From positions 1-64,000 of the forward strand of contig CAZBIC010000027.1 in NCBI GenBank assembly GCA_964491875.1: a DNA stretch of 64,000 bases, read 5' to 3'. Origin of the DNA: JADJPG01 sp964491875 (lineage in GTDB: Bacteria; Verrucomicrobiota; Verrucomicrobiia; Limisphaerales; JADJPG01). The notes under the pieces were generated by a model. It worked only from the letters and a program-made list of their open reading frames with translations. It ran no database searches and was not told the origin of the DNA. Shown here one piece after another: positions 52,683 to 61,939 of this stretch (positions within the stretch are counted from its first letter, which is position 1; the number at the start of each line of letters is the position of its first letter). The translations under genes and the position numbers were made by a program.

Positions 52683-54971
52683 TTACGGAGTGATGACGCG
52701 GTAGAAGCGATGGCCGGCGGCGCTGTCGCTGAAGGATTTCACGGTGCCGTCTCCGGCGATCGTGGTGAGGTCGGTCCAATTGGCGGCGTTGAGGTCTTCC
52801 TTGTATTGGATGCGATACGCAATGCCGTTCTGCGTTTGGAGCGCCGCGCTAAATGAGCCCGCAGTGTAGGCGGAGTTTGCCAGCGTGGGCGGGTTCACGT
52901 TCGAGGCGAATTGGAAATCGCTGAACGTCGCTGTGGCGAACACGCCATTGCGGTGTGAGTTCACGCCGGCGCCGACGAGAACAGGGCTGCCCATCGGGAT
53001 GCTGATGCTGCTGAGCTGGCTCCAGTCGGTGCCGTTGGAGCTGGTGAAGCTGGTGAAGTTATCTCCCTCTCGTTTGATGCGCAGCCACGAATTTGGGAAA
53101 CTGGCGGGCCTCGAATTCAGGCTGTAGGCCACGGCCACATGATTGCTGACGGTGGGACCACCGGCGGTCACGCGGGCGGTTGAACCGTACGTGCTATCCC
53201 CGGGTAAAGCTGGTGTTACGAATGCGTTGACCGCCGGTGAGTTGCCGTCGGTGGTGGCGCGAGCGGTGAGGATGGCCTTGGCGACGGACTCGAGACGATT
53301 CGTACTGGTGATGGAGTGAACCCGGATGCGGGCGTCGAAATCGCCGTCCACGGTCTTGTAAACGAGGCGCATCTGCTCCGCCGTTGGCTGGAAGTCCAGA
53401 CCGCCGCCGGACACTTGGAACTTGCCTGCGTCGATCCCCGCTTCTCCACCGCCCGGGTTCAGCGCTCCGACGGATGCCGCGGTGAGTCCGAAATTCGCGC
53501 CGCTCACGGTGACGCCTTCTGGAGGAATTGCGTTGCCCAGCAGGTCGGCGACTTCAGAAATGGTCATGGAGAAGGTGGGTGACAGTGGCAGATCGACGGC
53601 GAGATCCACGGTCTTGCCATCAGGGCGTAGAACCGCCGAGATGGGCGTCGAGCCGCTGGCGGCGGCAATCACGTAGCTGAACGGAAGCTGCGAGGCGTTC
53701 GGTTCCACCACCTCGTCGAAATACACGGTCACATTCAGGCCATCGAGGCTGACCGCTGCAACTGGCACGGGCGGGGCGTTGTCGGGGGTGACAGTGATGG
53801 TCGCGGCATCGCTGACGACCGTTCCGTTGGGGCCGGTGGCAGAGAGGCGGAATTGCACCCCGTCATCGAACACGTTTACCGGAATCGTAATCTCTGAACG
53901 CGTAAACGGCGTGCTTCCTTCCGGGATCGCCGTGAAAGTGACGCCGTCACCGCGTTCCCATGTCAACGTGCGAGGCCCTGGACCGGACACCGCCGCGCGC
54001 AAGGTGACTTTGGCGCCATCCTTAACCGTCACGGAGGCGGGTTGCTGGGTGAAAGTCAGCGGAGCTTGCGGATCAACTGCCGGCGCCACGCCATTGTTGG
54101 CAGCGAGTTGGACTGCACGGAGGAAAATGTCCTCGCCTGCGGGCGTCAGATTCTCCCGGCCGGTGTAGAGCGGAATGGCGTTGGGGAACGTGGCGCCTTC
54201 ACGGCTGCCGCCGGCGAAGAACATGCGGTAACCCGCGAGGACTTCACGTCCGGAGGCCACCGATGTGCCGGCCGGAAAACCGACAATCGCATAGGCGGTG
54301 GTGGCGGCACCGTTCCCTTCGGCAGCGAAATTCGCCCGCGCATAGACAATGGCACCCGCCTCGGGATCATTTTGAATGAGGCTGGTGTTTCGATCGATTA
54401 GTTCATCGAAGTTGGAGACCATCGCCGAGCCATTCATGGATACCCCGCTGAAGAGGTAGTCCACGGCGGAATCATTGGCATCACCCGCGGCCAGAGGAGT
54501 CGGTGTGGTATCGGGCAGGGTGCCGCCGGTAAACCAGCCGAAGCGCCCGCCGTCCGGCCGCACGAAATATGGGCTCATGCAGATCAGAGGTTTCGTGATC
54601 GCGGTATTCCACTGCGGACCTTGCGGGCTCTGATGCTGGCCGCTGGCGCCGGCGCGCCCCATGATGATCAGGTCGTAGCCATTGACAGTGGCGAGTTCGC
54701 TCTGGCTGAGCAGGGTGTTCTGACTGTCAGGGCTGTTCCAGCGACTCACCGTGTGTCCCGCGGTTTCGAGAAGACGAATGAACGCGGCGTCGGTGATGTT
54801 GTCTCCACCGGGACCCGCGAACCCAAGCGGGGTGGTGTCGCTAACCCAGAGGATGTTCGCGGCCTTCGCTGGCACCATCGCCGCGATGAGGCACATCGCC
54901 ACGGCGAAGGGCAGGGAGCCACGCTTAAACGCTCTGGCGATTGAGGGAAGGAGTTTATTGCTGGTTTTCAT
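52683..54971 (-). CDS. Secreted multidomain protein: ThuA-like/flavodoxin-like start, Ig-like and LamG-like domains
   Basis: This 762-residue protein has a signal peptide (AVAMCLIAAMVPAKAANILW). The first 250 residues (NILWVSDTTPLGFAGPGG, ATVNGYDLIIMGRAGASG, LAGYRMFFAGGSREGATFP) look like a Rossmann/flavodoxin-type fold such as ThuA. An Ig-like domain (LTFTQQPASVTVKDGAKVTL), an SwmB-like domain (GLNVTVYFDEVVEPNASQLP), and a DUF1349/LamG-like domain (GKFQVSGGGLDFQPTAEQMR, LRIKREGDNFTSFTSSNG) follow. The end YRIQYKEDLNAANWTDLTTI-HRFYRVITP is the same type of terminal module as in the secreted protein at 2.1 kb. Function unknown. It is divergent from the XylR-like regulator. Confidence 0.75.
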   Translation of the reverse strand: MKTSNKLLPSIARAFKRGSLPFAVAMCLIAAMVPAKAANILWVSDTTPLGFAGPGGDNITDAAFIRLLETAGHTVSRWNSPDSQNTLLSQSELATVNGYDLIIMGRAGASGQHQSPQGPQWNTAITKPLICMSPYFVRPDGGRFGWFTGGTLPDTTPTPLAAGDANDSAVDYLFSGVSMNGSAMVSNFDELIDRNTSLIQNDPEAGAIVYARANFAAEGNGAATTAYAIVGFPAGTSVASGREVLAGYRMFFAGGSREGATFPNAIPLYTGRENLTPAGEDIFLRAVQLAANNGVAPAVDPQAPLTFTQQPASVTVKDGAKVTLRAAVSGPGPRTLTWERGDGVTFTAIPEGSTPFTRSEITIPVNVFDDGVQFRLSATGPNGTVVSDAATITVTPDNAPPVPVAAVSLDGLNVTVYFDEVVEPNASQLPFSYVIAAASGSTPISAVLRPDGKTVDLAVDLPLSPTFSMTISEVADLLGNAIPPEGVTVSGANFGLTAASVGALNPGGGEAGIDAGKFQVSGGGLDFQPTAEQMRLVYKTVDGDFDARIRVHSITSTNRLESVAKAILTARATTDGNSPAVNAFVTPALPGDSTYGSTARVTAGGPTVSNHVAVAYSLNSRPASFPNSWLRIKREGDNFTSFTSSNGTDWSQLSSISIPMGSPVLVGAGVNSHRNGVFATATFSDFQFASNVNPPTLANSAYTAGSFSAALQTQNGIAYRIQYKEDLNAANWTDLTTIAGDGTVKSFSDSAAGHRFYRVITP

Positions 54972-55100
54972 AGTTGTTGGGGTTGAGATGAGGACAAAAA
55001 TCCATGTGAGTGCTCTGGACTGGAACTACATAAGTCGAGTCTGTGTTTGTCTGGGTTCGGACCACGTTCGCTGAAAATGGATTTGCGGACAACTGGACGT

Positions 55101-55142
55101 TTGCGCAAAATGTTGCATCATTGCGCAGCTTGAATTGCGCAA
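55101..55142 (+). promoter_or_regulatory. Repeated TTGCGCA sites upstream of the XylR-like gene
   Basis: TTGCGCAA at 55101 and 55135 (both palindromic) and TTGCGCAG at 55121, with a related TTGCGGA at 55083. They lie 70-130 bp before the regulator and 110-170 bp before the divergent secreted-protein gene, an expected place for an autoregulatory site. That the regulator binds them is inference. Confidence 0.55.
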
Positions 55143-55210
55143 GATGGAGCGGTGAGCGGCGGTTCGCCGCAACCCTACGGCTGAGATGGGTTGATTCGGA
55201 GAAACTGTGT

Positions 55211-56395
55211 ATGCCAGCGACGAGACGTATTGCCTTAGCTCTTCCCTTGGGTGTTCCTCATTTGGAGGAAGTGGTTCATGGCATTCATTCCTACGGGCAG
55301 CTGCACGCGGAGTGGGACTTCGTGACGAGCCCTGAGACGCACTCGATTCCTGTCGGTTCGCTCGCGGGGTGGGATGGCGATGGCGTCATTGGCATGGTCA
55401 GCGCGCCGGCGGATCTCGGGGTGGTAAAGAATCTGTCGTGTCCCGTGGTGAATCTCTCCGGGGCGATTCCCGATCCCGGCCTGCCACGCGTGCGAGTCGA
55501 CTATGAACGCGCTGGCGAACTCGCGGCTGAGCATCTCTTGAATCGTGGCTTCGAGCGTTTTGCGTTCTACGGTCTCAAGGACACCTTCTTTGCGCGCTCG
55601 TGTCTGGAAGGGTTTCGTTCCCGCGTGGAACGTCACGGCGCCCGCTGCCGCGTGTATGAAGACGCGGCGACCTTCGGTGTGGCGCGTCCGTGGCAGCATG
55701 ATCGTGATGCTCTCGCGAAGTGGTTGAAATCCCTCGAACTGCCCGTGGGCATCATGGCGTCGCACGATCCCCGCGCGGTGATGGTCGTCCAAGCCTGCCG
55801 CCGGATTGGCCTTCGCGTGCCGGAGGATGTGGCGGTGATCGGTTTCAACAACGACATCCAGAGCTGCGAGTTTTGTGACCCGCCGCTCACCAGCGTCGCG
55901 CGGCCCGGGGAGAAGATTGGATTTGAAGCCGCTGCTTTGCTCGACCGTTTGATTCAAGGGGAGCCGCCTCCGCAGAAGGACATTCTCTTCCCGCCCGAAG
56001 GCGTTGTGGAACGTGCTTCGACGAACACCGTGGCCGTGGCGGACAACGAAGTCCTTGGGCAGGCCGTCCGTTACATTCACCAGCACATCGGCCAATCCAT
56101 CGGTGTGGAGGATATTCTCAGCCATATCGATGTCTCGCGTCGTTGGTTGGAAATGGCGTTCAAGAAGAAGCTGCACACCTCGCCCCATGCTTACATCAGC
56201 CAGGTGCGCGTGAAGAAAGCTAAGGGCCTGCTCGCGGAACCGCGCAAACTTCGCCTGAAACAGGTCGCTCAGGACTGTGGCTTCAGCAGCACACGACAGA
56301 TGAGCGCGATTTTCGAGCGCTACGCCGGAGTTTCCCTGCGCGAATACGCCGCAAAATTTCATGCGCCACGAGGTGGTGCCGTCGAATCTCGTTAA
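55211..56395 (+). CDS. XylR-like transcriptional regulator (periplasmic-binding-like sensor plus AraC HTH)
   Basis: ATG at 55211, behind CGGAGAA eight bases upstream, gives 394 residues, close to the 392 of E. coli XylR. Residues 1-270 are a LacI-type sugar-sensor fold (RRIALALPLGVPHLEEVVHG, VGIMASHDPRAVMVVQAC, VPEDVAVIGFNNDIQSCEF). Residues 285-394 are an AraC DNA-binding domain (VEDILSHIDVSRRWLEMAFK, LKQVAQDCGFSSTRQMSAIF). It probably responds to a pentose or other sugar. An adjacent sugar-use operon is not obvious; the divergent secreted protein or the gene itself may be its target. Confidence 0.9.
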   Translation: MPATRRIALALPLGVPHLEEVVHGIHSYGQLHAEWDFVTSPETHSIPVGSLAGWDGDGVIGMVSAPADLGVVKNLSCPVVNLSGAIPDPGLPRVRVDYERAGELAAEHLLNRGFERFAFYGLKDTFFARSCLEGFRSRVERHGARCRVYEDAATFGVARPWQHDRDALAKWLKSLELPVGIMASHDPRAVMVVQACRRIGLRVPEDVAVIGFNNDIQSCEFCDPPLTSVARPGEKIGFEAAALLDRLIQGEPPPQKDILFPPEGVVERASTNTVAVADNEVLGQAVRYIHQHIGQSIGVEDILSHIDVSRRWLEMAFKKKLHTSPHAYISQVRVKKAKGLLAEPRKLRLKQVAQDCGFSSTRQMSAIFERYAGVSLREYAAKFHAPRGGAVESR

Positions 56396-56479
56396 GGTGT
56401 GAATGGCTCCACCGCAGACTTCTCCGCTTGCCCCATGCTAAAGAACTGCGCAACTCTCTCCGTCCTAGAGTCGAAGAGC

Positions 56480-58294
56480 ATGAATCGATTAGAGATGATC
56501 GGGAAGGCTGACTGGCATCGTCCGCGTTGGACGATGTTCTTCGTCACGTTTTTCGCGGCGCTGATTGCCGTCGCGTCAACGGCGGCTCCGTCGTTCACGG
56601 CGGCGCTGGATCGCAATGTCGTTCCCGTCGGCGAGACGGTGACGCTGAGTTTGATTTTCGAGGGCGGCGGTCCCGGCGGAGCTCCGCAGTTGCCTCAGAT
56701 TCGGAACGTCGCCGTCGCCCCGGGCGTGAACCAGTCGTCTTCGTATACGTTTGCCAACGGACAGCAGACCGCCCGGCAAACCTACAGCTACACGCTCATC
56801 GCGCAGACGGTGGGCGACGTGACGATTCCGCCGATGGCCGTTCCGATCGGTGGGAAGTCCGTCACCTCGCAGCCATTGACGTTGAAGATTATTCCCACGA
56901 GCGCCGCAGCGCAGAGCCAGGCGAACACAATTTCCAACCTCGCGTTTCTGCGGCTGATTGTGCCGAAGACGGAGGTGTTCGTCGGCGAGCCGTTCCCAGT
57001 GGAGATTCATCTCTACTGGCAGAACGCGCAGGACATTCGCATGCCGCAGTTGCAGGCGGAGGGCTTCTCGATGGGCGCGATGCCGAAGCCGGCGCAGACC
57101 AGAACACAGATTGGTGGAACGATCTACAACCTCGCCGTGTTCAAGCTTGCCGCGTCCGCCGCACGCAGCGGCGACCTCGTCCTTGGCCCGGTCGAAGACA
57201 ATCTTACGGTCCTTATTCCGATCACGAACCGGCGGCAGAGCCGCGATCCGTTTGAATCGTTCTTTGGTGGACCACAGTTTCAACAGCGGCCGACCACCAT
57301 CACCAGCGACGTCGTACGGATGAAAGTGCTGCCGCTGCCGACCCAGAATGTGCCGGAAGGTTTCAATGGCGCCATCGGCAACTACCAGCTTTCGGTCACC
57401 GCTGGTCCGACCAATCTCGGCGTCGGCGATCCGATTACCATCCGCGCAAAGATCACCGGGCGCGGCTCGATCGATTCCATCCTCTTCCCAGCCCAGACGC
57501 ATTGGCGCGACTTCAACACCTACCCGCCGACCTCCACGGTCGAAACCACCGATGAACTCGGGCTCGTCGGATCGAAGAGCTTCGAGCAGGTGGTCATTCC
57601 GCAGAATCATGAAGTGAACGTGCTTCCGCCGTTCAAGTTCAGCTTCTTCGATACCACGACGCGGAGCTACCGGACCTTGACCGGCCCGACGATCCCGCTG
57701 AACGTTCGCGCCACCGGCGTGGCCGCTCCGCCGTTACCTACGTTGACCAATTCAGCCGCGGGCGAACAAGCGCCGGCTGCGGACGACATCGTTCACATTC
57801 GCCCGCGCCTCGACGACTCCGAGGGGTCGCTCACTCCGCTCTACCTGCGTCCCGCGTTTCTTGGATTGCAGGGGATTCCATTGGTCCTCTGGCTCGCGCT
57901 GTTGATTAAGCGCAAACGCGCCGAGTCGCTCGCGAACAATCCGCGCCTCCGGCGTCAACGAGAGGTTGCGCAGCGGATGCGCGATGGCTTGAAGGAACTG
58001 CGCGCTCACGCCGAAGCGCGACGTTCGATCGAGTTTTTCGCGCTGCTCTTCCGCTTGATGCAGGAACAGATGGGTGAGCGCCTAGATTTGCCGGCGTCGG
58101 CGATTACCGAAGCGGTGATCGATGAGCGTTTGCGGGGACGGGGAATGTCGGATGCGGGCGTACACACGCTTCATGAGCTGTTCCAAACCTGTAATGCCGC
58201 CCGCTACGCTCCGACCCAAAGCAGTCATGAACTGGCGGCGCTGATTCCGAAACTCGAAGCCGTGCTGGCTGAACTTCAGAAGGTGTCCGCATGA
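56480..58294 (+). CDS. BatD-like membrane protein
   Basis: ATG at 56480 gives 604 residues; a GTG at 56399 would add 27. A signal or anchor (MFFVTFFAALIAVASTAA) is followed by beta-rich BatD repeats: FTAALDRNVVPVGETVTLSL, LAFLRLIVPKTEVFVGEPFP and YQLSVTAGPTNLGVGDPITI. A transmembrane helix (LQGIPLVLWLALLIK) precedes a charged cytosolic helical tail. BatD belongs to the Bacteroides aerotolerance set, usually with MoxR, DUF58, BatA and BatB. The stop overlaps the batE-like start (ATGA). Confidence 0.85.
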   Translation: MNRLEMIGKADWHRPRWTMFFVTFFAALIAVASTAAPSFTAALDRNVVPVGETVTLSLIFEGGGPGGAPQLPQIRNVAVAPGVNQSSSYTFANGQQTARQTYSYTLIAQTVGDVTIPPMAVPIGGKSVTSQPLTLKIIPTSAAAQSQANTISNLAFLRLIVPKTEVFVGEPFPVEIHLYWQNAQDIRMPQLQAEGFSMGAMPKPAQTRTQIGGTIYNLAVFKLAASAARSGDLVLGPVEDNLTVLIPITNRRQSRDPFESFFGGPQFQQRPTTITSDVVRMKVLPLPTQNVPEGFNGAIGNYQLSVTAGPTNLGVGDPITIRAKITGRGSIDSILFPAQTHWRDFNTYPPTSTVETTDELGLVGSKSFEQVVIPQNHEVNVLPPFKFSFFDTTTRSYRTLTGPTIPLNVRATGVAAPPLPTLTNSAAGEQAPAADDIVHIRPRLDDSEGSLTPLYLRPAFLGLQGIPLVLWLALLIKRKRAESLANNPRLRRQREVAQRMRDGLKELRAHAEARRSIEFFALLFRLMQEQMGERLDLPASAITEAVIDERLRGRGMSDAGVHTLHELFQTCNAARYAPTQSSHELAALIPKLEAVLAELQKVSA

Positions 58295-59091
58295 ACTCGC
58301 CTGTCGGAAAAGTTGTGTGGGTTCTGTCGTTCTTTGCGCTCTGCATCGCGACGTTGCATGGTGCGGACGTCGCCGTCTCCTTTGACGGTGCGAACAAATT
58401 GTACGAGCAAGGACGATTCGCCGAGGCGGCTGCCGCTTACGCGAAACAGATTGAAGCCGCTCCAAGTTCGCCGACGCTTCGCTACAATCTCGGGAACGCG
58501 TGGTTCAAAGCCGGACAGACTGGCCGGGCCATCGCGGCGTATCGCGAAGCGGAACGGCTCGCCCCGCGCGATCCGAATGTCCGCTTCAACCTTCAGTTTG
58601 CGCGCAAGAAGGTGACAGGCAGCGAGGCGGCGCCGGGTTCGCTGGGCGCGCGCGCACTCTCGGCGTTGACGGTGAACGAGTGGACGATGCTGGCGGCGAT
58701 TGCGTTCTGGATCTGGATGCTCCTTCTCGCCGCGCGTGAATGGCGCCCGACGTGGCACGGCGCGGTGAGCGGCTACACGGCTACTGCCGGAGTGGTTACT
58801 GTCGTCCTTGCTGGTTGTGTCGCCGCCGCGGCATCTCAACTAAATCGCGCTGAGGCCGTAGTGTGCGTGCCGGAAGTGATCGTGCGCAGCGGTCCGCTCG
58901 AGGAAGCCAAAGTGCTGCACCAGTGGCGCGACGGCGTGGAAGTTGAGATTCTTGACCGCAAGGAACTTTCCATCGGCGACGCCAGGCAATCCTGGGTTCA
59001 AGTTCGCGATGCGTCTGGCCGCGCAGGCTGGTTGAAGAACGATCAGATTGTTCAAATGGGGCAGACGCAGAGCGGCAAGTCGGGTTCGTGA
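58291..59091 (+). CDS. BatE-like TPR and SH3-type protein
   Basis: This 266-residue protein has a signal peptide (VLSFFALCIATLHGAD) and two or three TPR repeats (GANKLYEQGRFAEAAAAYAK, LRYNLGNAWFKAGQTGRAIA, AYREAERLAPRDPNVRFNLQ). Two membrane helices follow (WTMLAAIAFWIWMLLLAA, TAGVVTVVLAGCVAAAASQL). The C-terminal 65 residues (AVVCVPEVIVRSGPLEEAKV, QSWVQVRDASGRAGWLKNDQ) are an SH3b-type domain. This order is that of BatE. It is translationally coupled to the batD-like gene. Confidence 0.85.
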   Translation: MNSPVGKVVWVLSFFALCIATLHGADVAVSFDGANKLYEQGRFAEAAAAYAKQIEAAPSSPTLRYNLGNAWFKAGQTGRAIAAYREAERLAPRDPNVRFNLQFARKKVTGSEAAPGSLGARALSALTVNEWTMLAAIAFWIWMLLLAAREWRPTWHGAVSGYTATAGVVTVVLAGCVAAAASQLNRAEAVVCVPEVIVRSGPLEEAKVLHQWRDGVEVEILDRKELSIGDARQSWVQVRDASGRAGWLKNDQIVQMGQTQSGKSGS

Positions 59092-59167
59092 ATCTTCAGC
59101 CTCGGCTTCGTTTGCGTAATGCTCGCGGGACTTGATGCCGGGATGACTCCTTCGCCATACTCGGCGC

Positions 59168-59770
59168 ATGAAATCCATTCTCTCACTGCTGGTCGCTTTC
59201 GTGTTCATAGCCAACTCCCATGTCTCCGGCGCAGAGTGGCGCTCGATGTGGGATGGGAAAACGTTTAATGGCTGGCATGTGATTGGCAAAGGGCAGTGGA
59301 AGATTGCGGATGGCGCGATTCACGGCACGAACGTGAAAGCGGAAAAGGATTTTGGGCACCTCGTCAGCGACCGTGACTACACGAATTTCACCATTCGCGT
59401 GAAATATAAAACGGTTGCGGGCAACAGCGGACTCTACTTTCGCGTCGCCGAAAAGGGCTTCAGCGGCGTGACGGGCTTTCAAGCGGAGATTGATCCCGAT
59501 AAAGATGCGGGCGGTCTCTACGAAACGAACGGGCGTTCCTGGGTTTCGCAGCCGAAGCCGGCGGACGTGAAGAAGTGGTTCAAGCCCGGCGATTGGAACG
59601 AGATGACGGTCACTGCGCGTGGGGGCGACATCGAAGTGAAGGTGAACGGCATCATAAGCGCGAAGCTCACCAACGATCCCGGTCGCGCGGCAGGCAAGTT
59701 CGCACTGCAAGTTCACGGCAGCCAGGACGTCGATGTCTGGTTCAAGGACATCGAGATTCAGGAACACTGA
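59168..59770 (+). CDS. DUF1080 secreted protein (3-keto-disaccharide hydrolase-like)
   Basis: This 200-residue protein has a signal peptide (LSLLVAFVFIANSHVSGA) and one DUF1080 domain, a concanavalin/LamG-like sandwich. Landmarks are SMWDGKTFNGWHVIGKGQWK, DGAIHGTNVKAEKDFGHLVS, NFTIRVKYKTVAGNSGLYFR, TGFQAEIDPDKDAGGLYETN and the C-terminal VWFKDIEIQE. Some DUF1080 proteins hydrolyse 3-keto-glucosides; many are uncharacterised. It stands alone between batE and the photolyase gene. Confidence 0.87.
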   Translation: MKSILSLLVAFVFIANSHVSGAEWRSMWDGKTFNGWHVIGKGQWKIADGAIHGTNVKAEKDFGHLVSDRDYTNFTIRVKYKTVAGNSGLYFRVAEKGFSGVTGFQAEIDPDKDAGGLYETNGRSWVSQPKPADVKKWFKPGDWNEMTVTARGGDIEVKVNGIISAKLTNDPGRAAGKFALQVHGSQDVDVWFKDIEIQEH

Positions 59771-59819
59771 GCCGGGCGCGAGCGTTTGCGATTCTGATCG
59801 CGCCTGCTAACTTCCGCGC

Positions 59820-61238
59820 GTGAAGAAAGTTATCCACTGGTTCCGGCGCGATCTGCGCGTCACGGACAACACCGCGTTGTCCGAAGCAGTCCGTCGCGCC
59901 GAGCAGGTGATTCCCGTTTTCGTGCTGGAGGACGCGATGCAGACCGGGCCGGACGTCGGTGCCGCGCGGGCTGCGTTTCTCCTGCGCTCGGTGGATTCGC
60001 TGCGGAAGAATCTGGAAGCGCTCGGCTATCCGCTCGTCATTCGCCGGGGCAAGTCGGTGGATGTGATTCCTGCGCTCGCCAGGGAACTCGGCGTGCAGGC
60101 GGTCTACGCGAATCGTCGCTATGAACCCTACGCGTTGCGGCGTGATGACAAGATTTTCAATGCGCTGAACGGAATCGGAGTGGGCTTCGAGGTGTTCAAG
60201 GACGCCGTGGCTTGGGAGGAACGGGAGATTCTGACGCAGGCTGGGAATCCATTCACCGTTTTCACCCCTTACTCGAAAGCGTGGAAGGCGCGCGCGGTCG
60301 CTCCAGCTCATCCCAAGTTGTCACCGGCGAAGGGAAAGCTTCCGGAGATTCCGTTCGACGAGTTGCCGCTGGATCCAGCAGCTCTCGGACATCCGTTGAC
60401 GCAATCGGTTCAGGAACCGGGCGAGCACGCAGCGCTGGAAACGTTGAAACAGTTCCTCGCCGGCCCGGTGTTCCGCTATGCCGAGTCGCGGAATTTTCCG
60501 GCGGAGCAGGGGACGTCACTGCTCTCGGCACACCTGCGTTGCGGCACCATCGGGCCGCGCACGATCTACAATCGACTTAAGGTTGCCCGCGAGAAGGCGA
60601 CGCCGGATCAGCAGCGCAATTGCGACGTCTGGCTCAGCGAACTGATCTGGCGCGAGTTCTATCTTCAGATTCTCGTGAACTTCCCGCACGTCACTAAGGG
60701 CGCGTTTCGGCCGGAATATGATCGTTTGGAATGGAGCACTAACGAAGACCACTTCAAGGCGTGGTGCGCGGGCGTGACCGGCTACCCGATCGTGGACGCC
60801 GCGATGCGTTGCCTCAATGCAACGGGCAACATGCACAACCGCCTGCGCATGATTGTGGCGATGTTCCTGACGAAGGATTTGCTCACCAGCTGGCAGCGCG
60901 GCGAGATGTATTTCATGAAGCAGCTGATCGATGGCGACATGGCGGCGAACAACGGCGGCTGGCAGTGGAGCGCCGGGACGGGTACAGATGCCGCGCCGTA
61001 CTTCCGCATCTTCAATCCGGTGTCGCAGGGCGAGAAGTTTGACGCGCAGGGGAAGTTCGTCCGGCAATGGGTGCCCGAGCTCGCGTCGTTTCCCGATGAT
61101 TTGATTCACCAGCCGTGGGAGAATCCGCTGATGGCGTCCCGGGCGAAGTATCCGCCGCGCATCGTCCTTCACGAAGAGCAGCGGCCGAAATGCCTTGCGA
61201 TGTTCAAGGCGGTGAAAGGCGGCGTTGGCGCGGAGTGA
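59820..61238 (+). CDS. phrB: Deoxyribodipyrimidine photolyase
   Basis: GTG at 59820 gives 472 residues; KVIHWFRRDLRVTDNTALSE is the usual first block of a class I CPD photolyase. The FAD-binding C-terminal half has VWLSELIWREFYLQILVNFP, TGYPIVDAAMRCLNATGNMH, NRLRMIVAMFLTKDLLTSWQ, NNGGWQWSAGTGTDAAPYFR and IFNPVSQGEKFDAQGKFVRQ. It uses blue light to split cyclobutane pyrimidine dimers. The stop lies 14 bp inside the next gene, a DNA glycosylase. Confidence 0.95.
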   Translation: MKKVIHWFRRDLRVTDNTALSEAVRRAEQVIPVFVLEDAMQTGPDVGAARAAFLLRSVDSLRKNLEALGYPLVIRRGKSVDVIPALARELGVQAVYANRRYEPYALRRDDKIFNALNGIGVGFEVFKDAVAWEEREILTQAGNPFTVFTPYSKAWKARAVAPAHPKLSPAKGKLPEIPFDELPLDPAALGHPLTQSVQEPGEHAALETLKQFLAGPVFRYAESRNFPAEQGTSLLSAHLRCGTIGPRTIYNRLKVAREKATPDQQRNCDVWLSELIWREFYLQILVNFPHVTKGAFRPEYDRLEWSTNEDHFKAWCAGVTGYPIVDAAMRCLNATGNMHNRLRMIVAMFLTKDLLTSWQRGEMYFMKQLIDGDMAANNGGWQWSAGTGTDAAPYFRIFNPVSQGEKFDAQGKFVRQWVPELASFPDDLIHQPWENPLMASRAKYPPRIVLHEEQRPKCLAMFKAVKGGVGAE

Positions 61239-61851
61239 GCTCGATCCATCGTCGCTGAGTCCGCTGCCGGCGCGTTTCTATTCCCCCAGCGCGCAGGTGG
61301 TGGCGCGGAAACTTCTCGGTCATTATCTGGTCCGCCGCACTGAGGATGGCTGGAGTGGGGGAGTCATCGTCGAGACCGAAGCGTATCTGGCGAACGATCC
61401 AGCGTGTCACGGCTTCAAGGGAAAGACGGCGCGCAACGCGGCGATGTTCGGCCCGGCAGGGCGCGCCTATGTCTACTTCATCTACGGCAATCATTGGTGC
61501 TTCAATGCCGTGTGCCATCGCGAAGGCGTGGCGGAGGCGGTGTTGATTCGTGCGATTGAACCTGTCTTCGGCGTGGACCGCATGCAGGCATTGCGGCCCG
61601 TCGGGAAACTCCGCGAATTGACGAATGGACCGGCGAAACTTTGCGCGGCGCTGGCGATTGATCGTCAGCTGGATGGTGCTGATCTGTCCTCGGTGAGTTC
61701 TTCGGTTTTTGTGGCGCGGAATCCGCGCCGCGCCCGGACGGTTTCCGCTAGCGGCCCGATCGTTGAAACCACCCGCATCGGTCTTACCAAAGCTGTGGAC
61801 TTGAAACTGAGATTCTACCTGGCGGGAAACGAATTCGTCTCGCGACGGTAG
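61225..61851 (+). CDS. 3-methyladenine DNA glycosylase (Mpg/AAG family)
   Basis: TTG at 61225 is the only in-frame start that keeps the N-terminus, and it overlaps the photolyase end by 14 bases. The 208 residues match the Mpg fold: RFYSPSAQVVARKLLGHYLV, GGVIVETEAYLANDPACHGF (catalytic Glu in ETEAY), KGKTARNAAMFGPAGRAYVY, FIYGNHWCFNAVCHREGVAE, AVLIRAIEP and ELTNGPAKLCAALAI. It removes alkylated purines. Paired with a photolyase, it forms a small DNA-repair unit. Confidence 0.92.
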   Translation: MARSELDPSSLSPLPARFYSPSAQVVARKLLGHYLVRRTEDGWSGGVIVETEAYLANDPACHGFKGKTARNAAMFGPAGRAYVYFIYGNHWCFNAVCHREGVAEAVLIRAIEPVFGVDRMQALRPVGKLRELTNGPAKLCAALAIDRQLDGADLSSVSSSVFVARNPRRARTVSASGPIVETTRIGLTKAVDLKLRFYLAGNEFVSRR

Positions 61852-61939
61852 ATCCGCGATTCGATTGAGCGAGAAGGGGAGGCGCAGAAACTGTCTCCTC
61901 GGGATCGCGATCGCGAGGAGACAGTGTGGGAGAGCCGGA
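61852..61939. other. Short spacer after the DNA glycosylase gene
   Basis: It holds the terminator of the convergent small gene and nothing else recognisable. Confidence 0.5.
61891..61924 (-). terminator. Hairpin terminator of the small lysine-rich gene
   Basis: A perfect 11-bp stem, CTGTCTCCTCG / CGAGGAGACAG, with a 12-base loop. On the minus strand the stem is followed by TTTCTG and lies 15 bp after the stop of the MGDKSPK gene. The T run is short, so a structural or post-transcriptional role is also possible. Confidence 0.65.
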
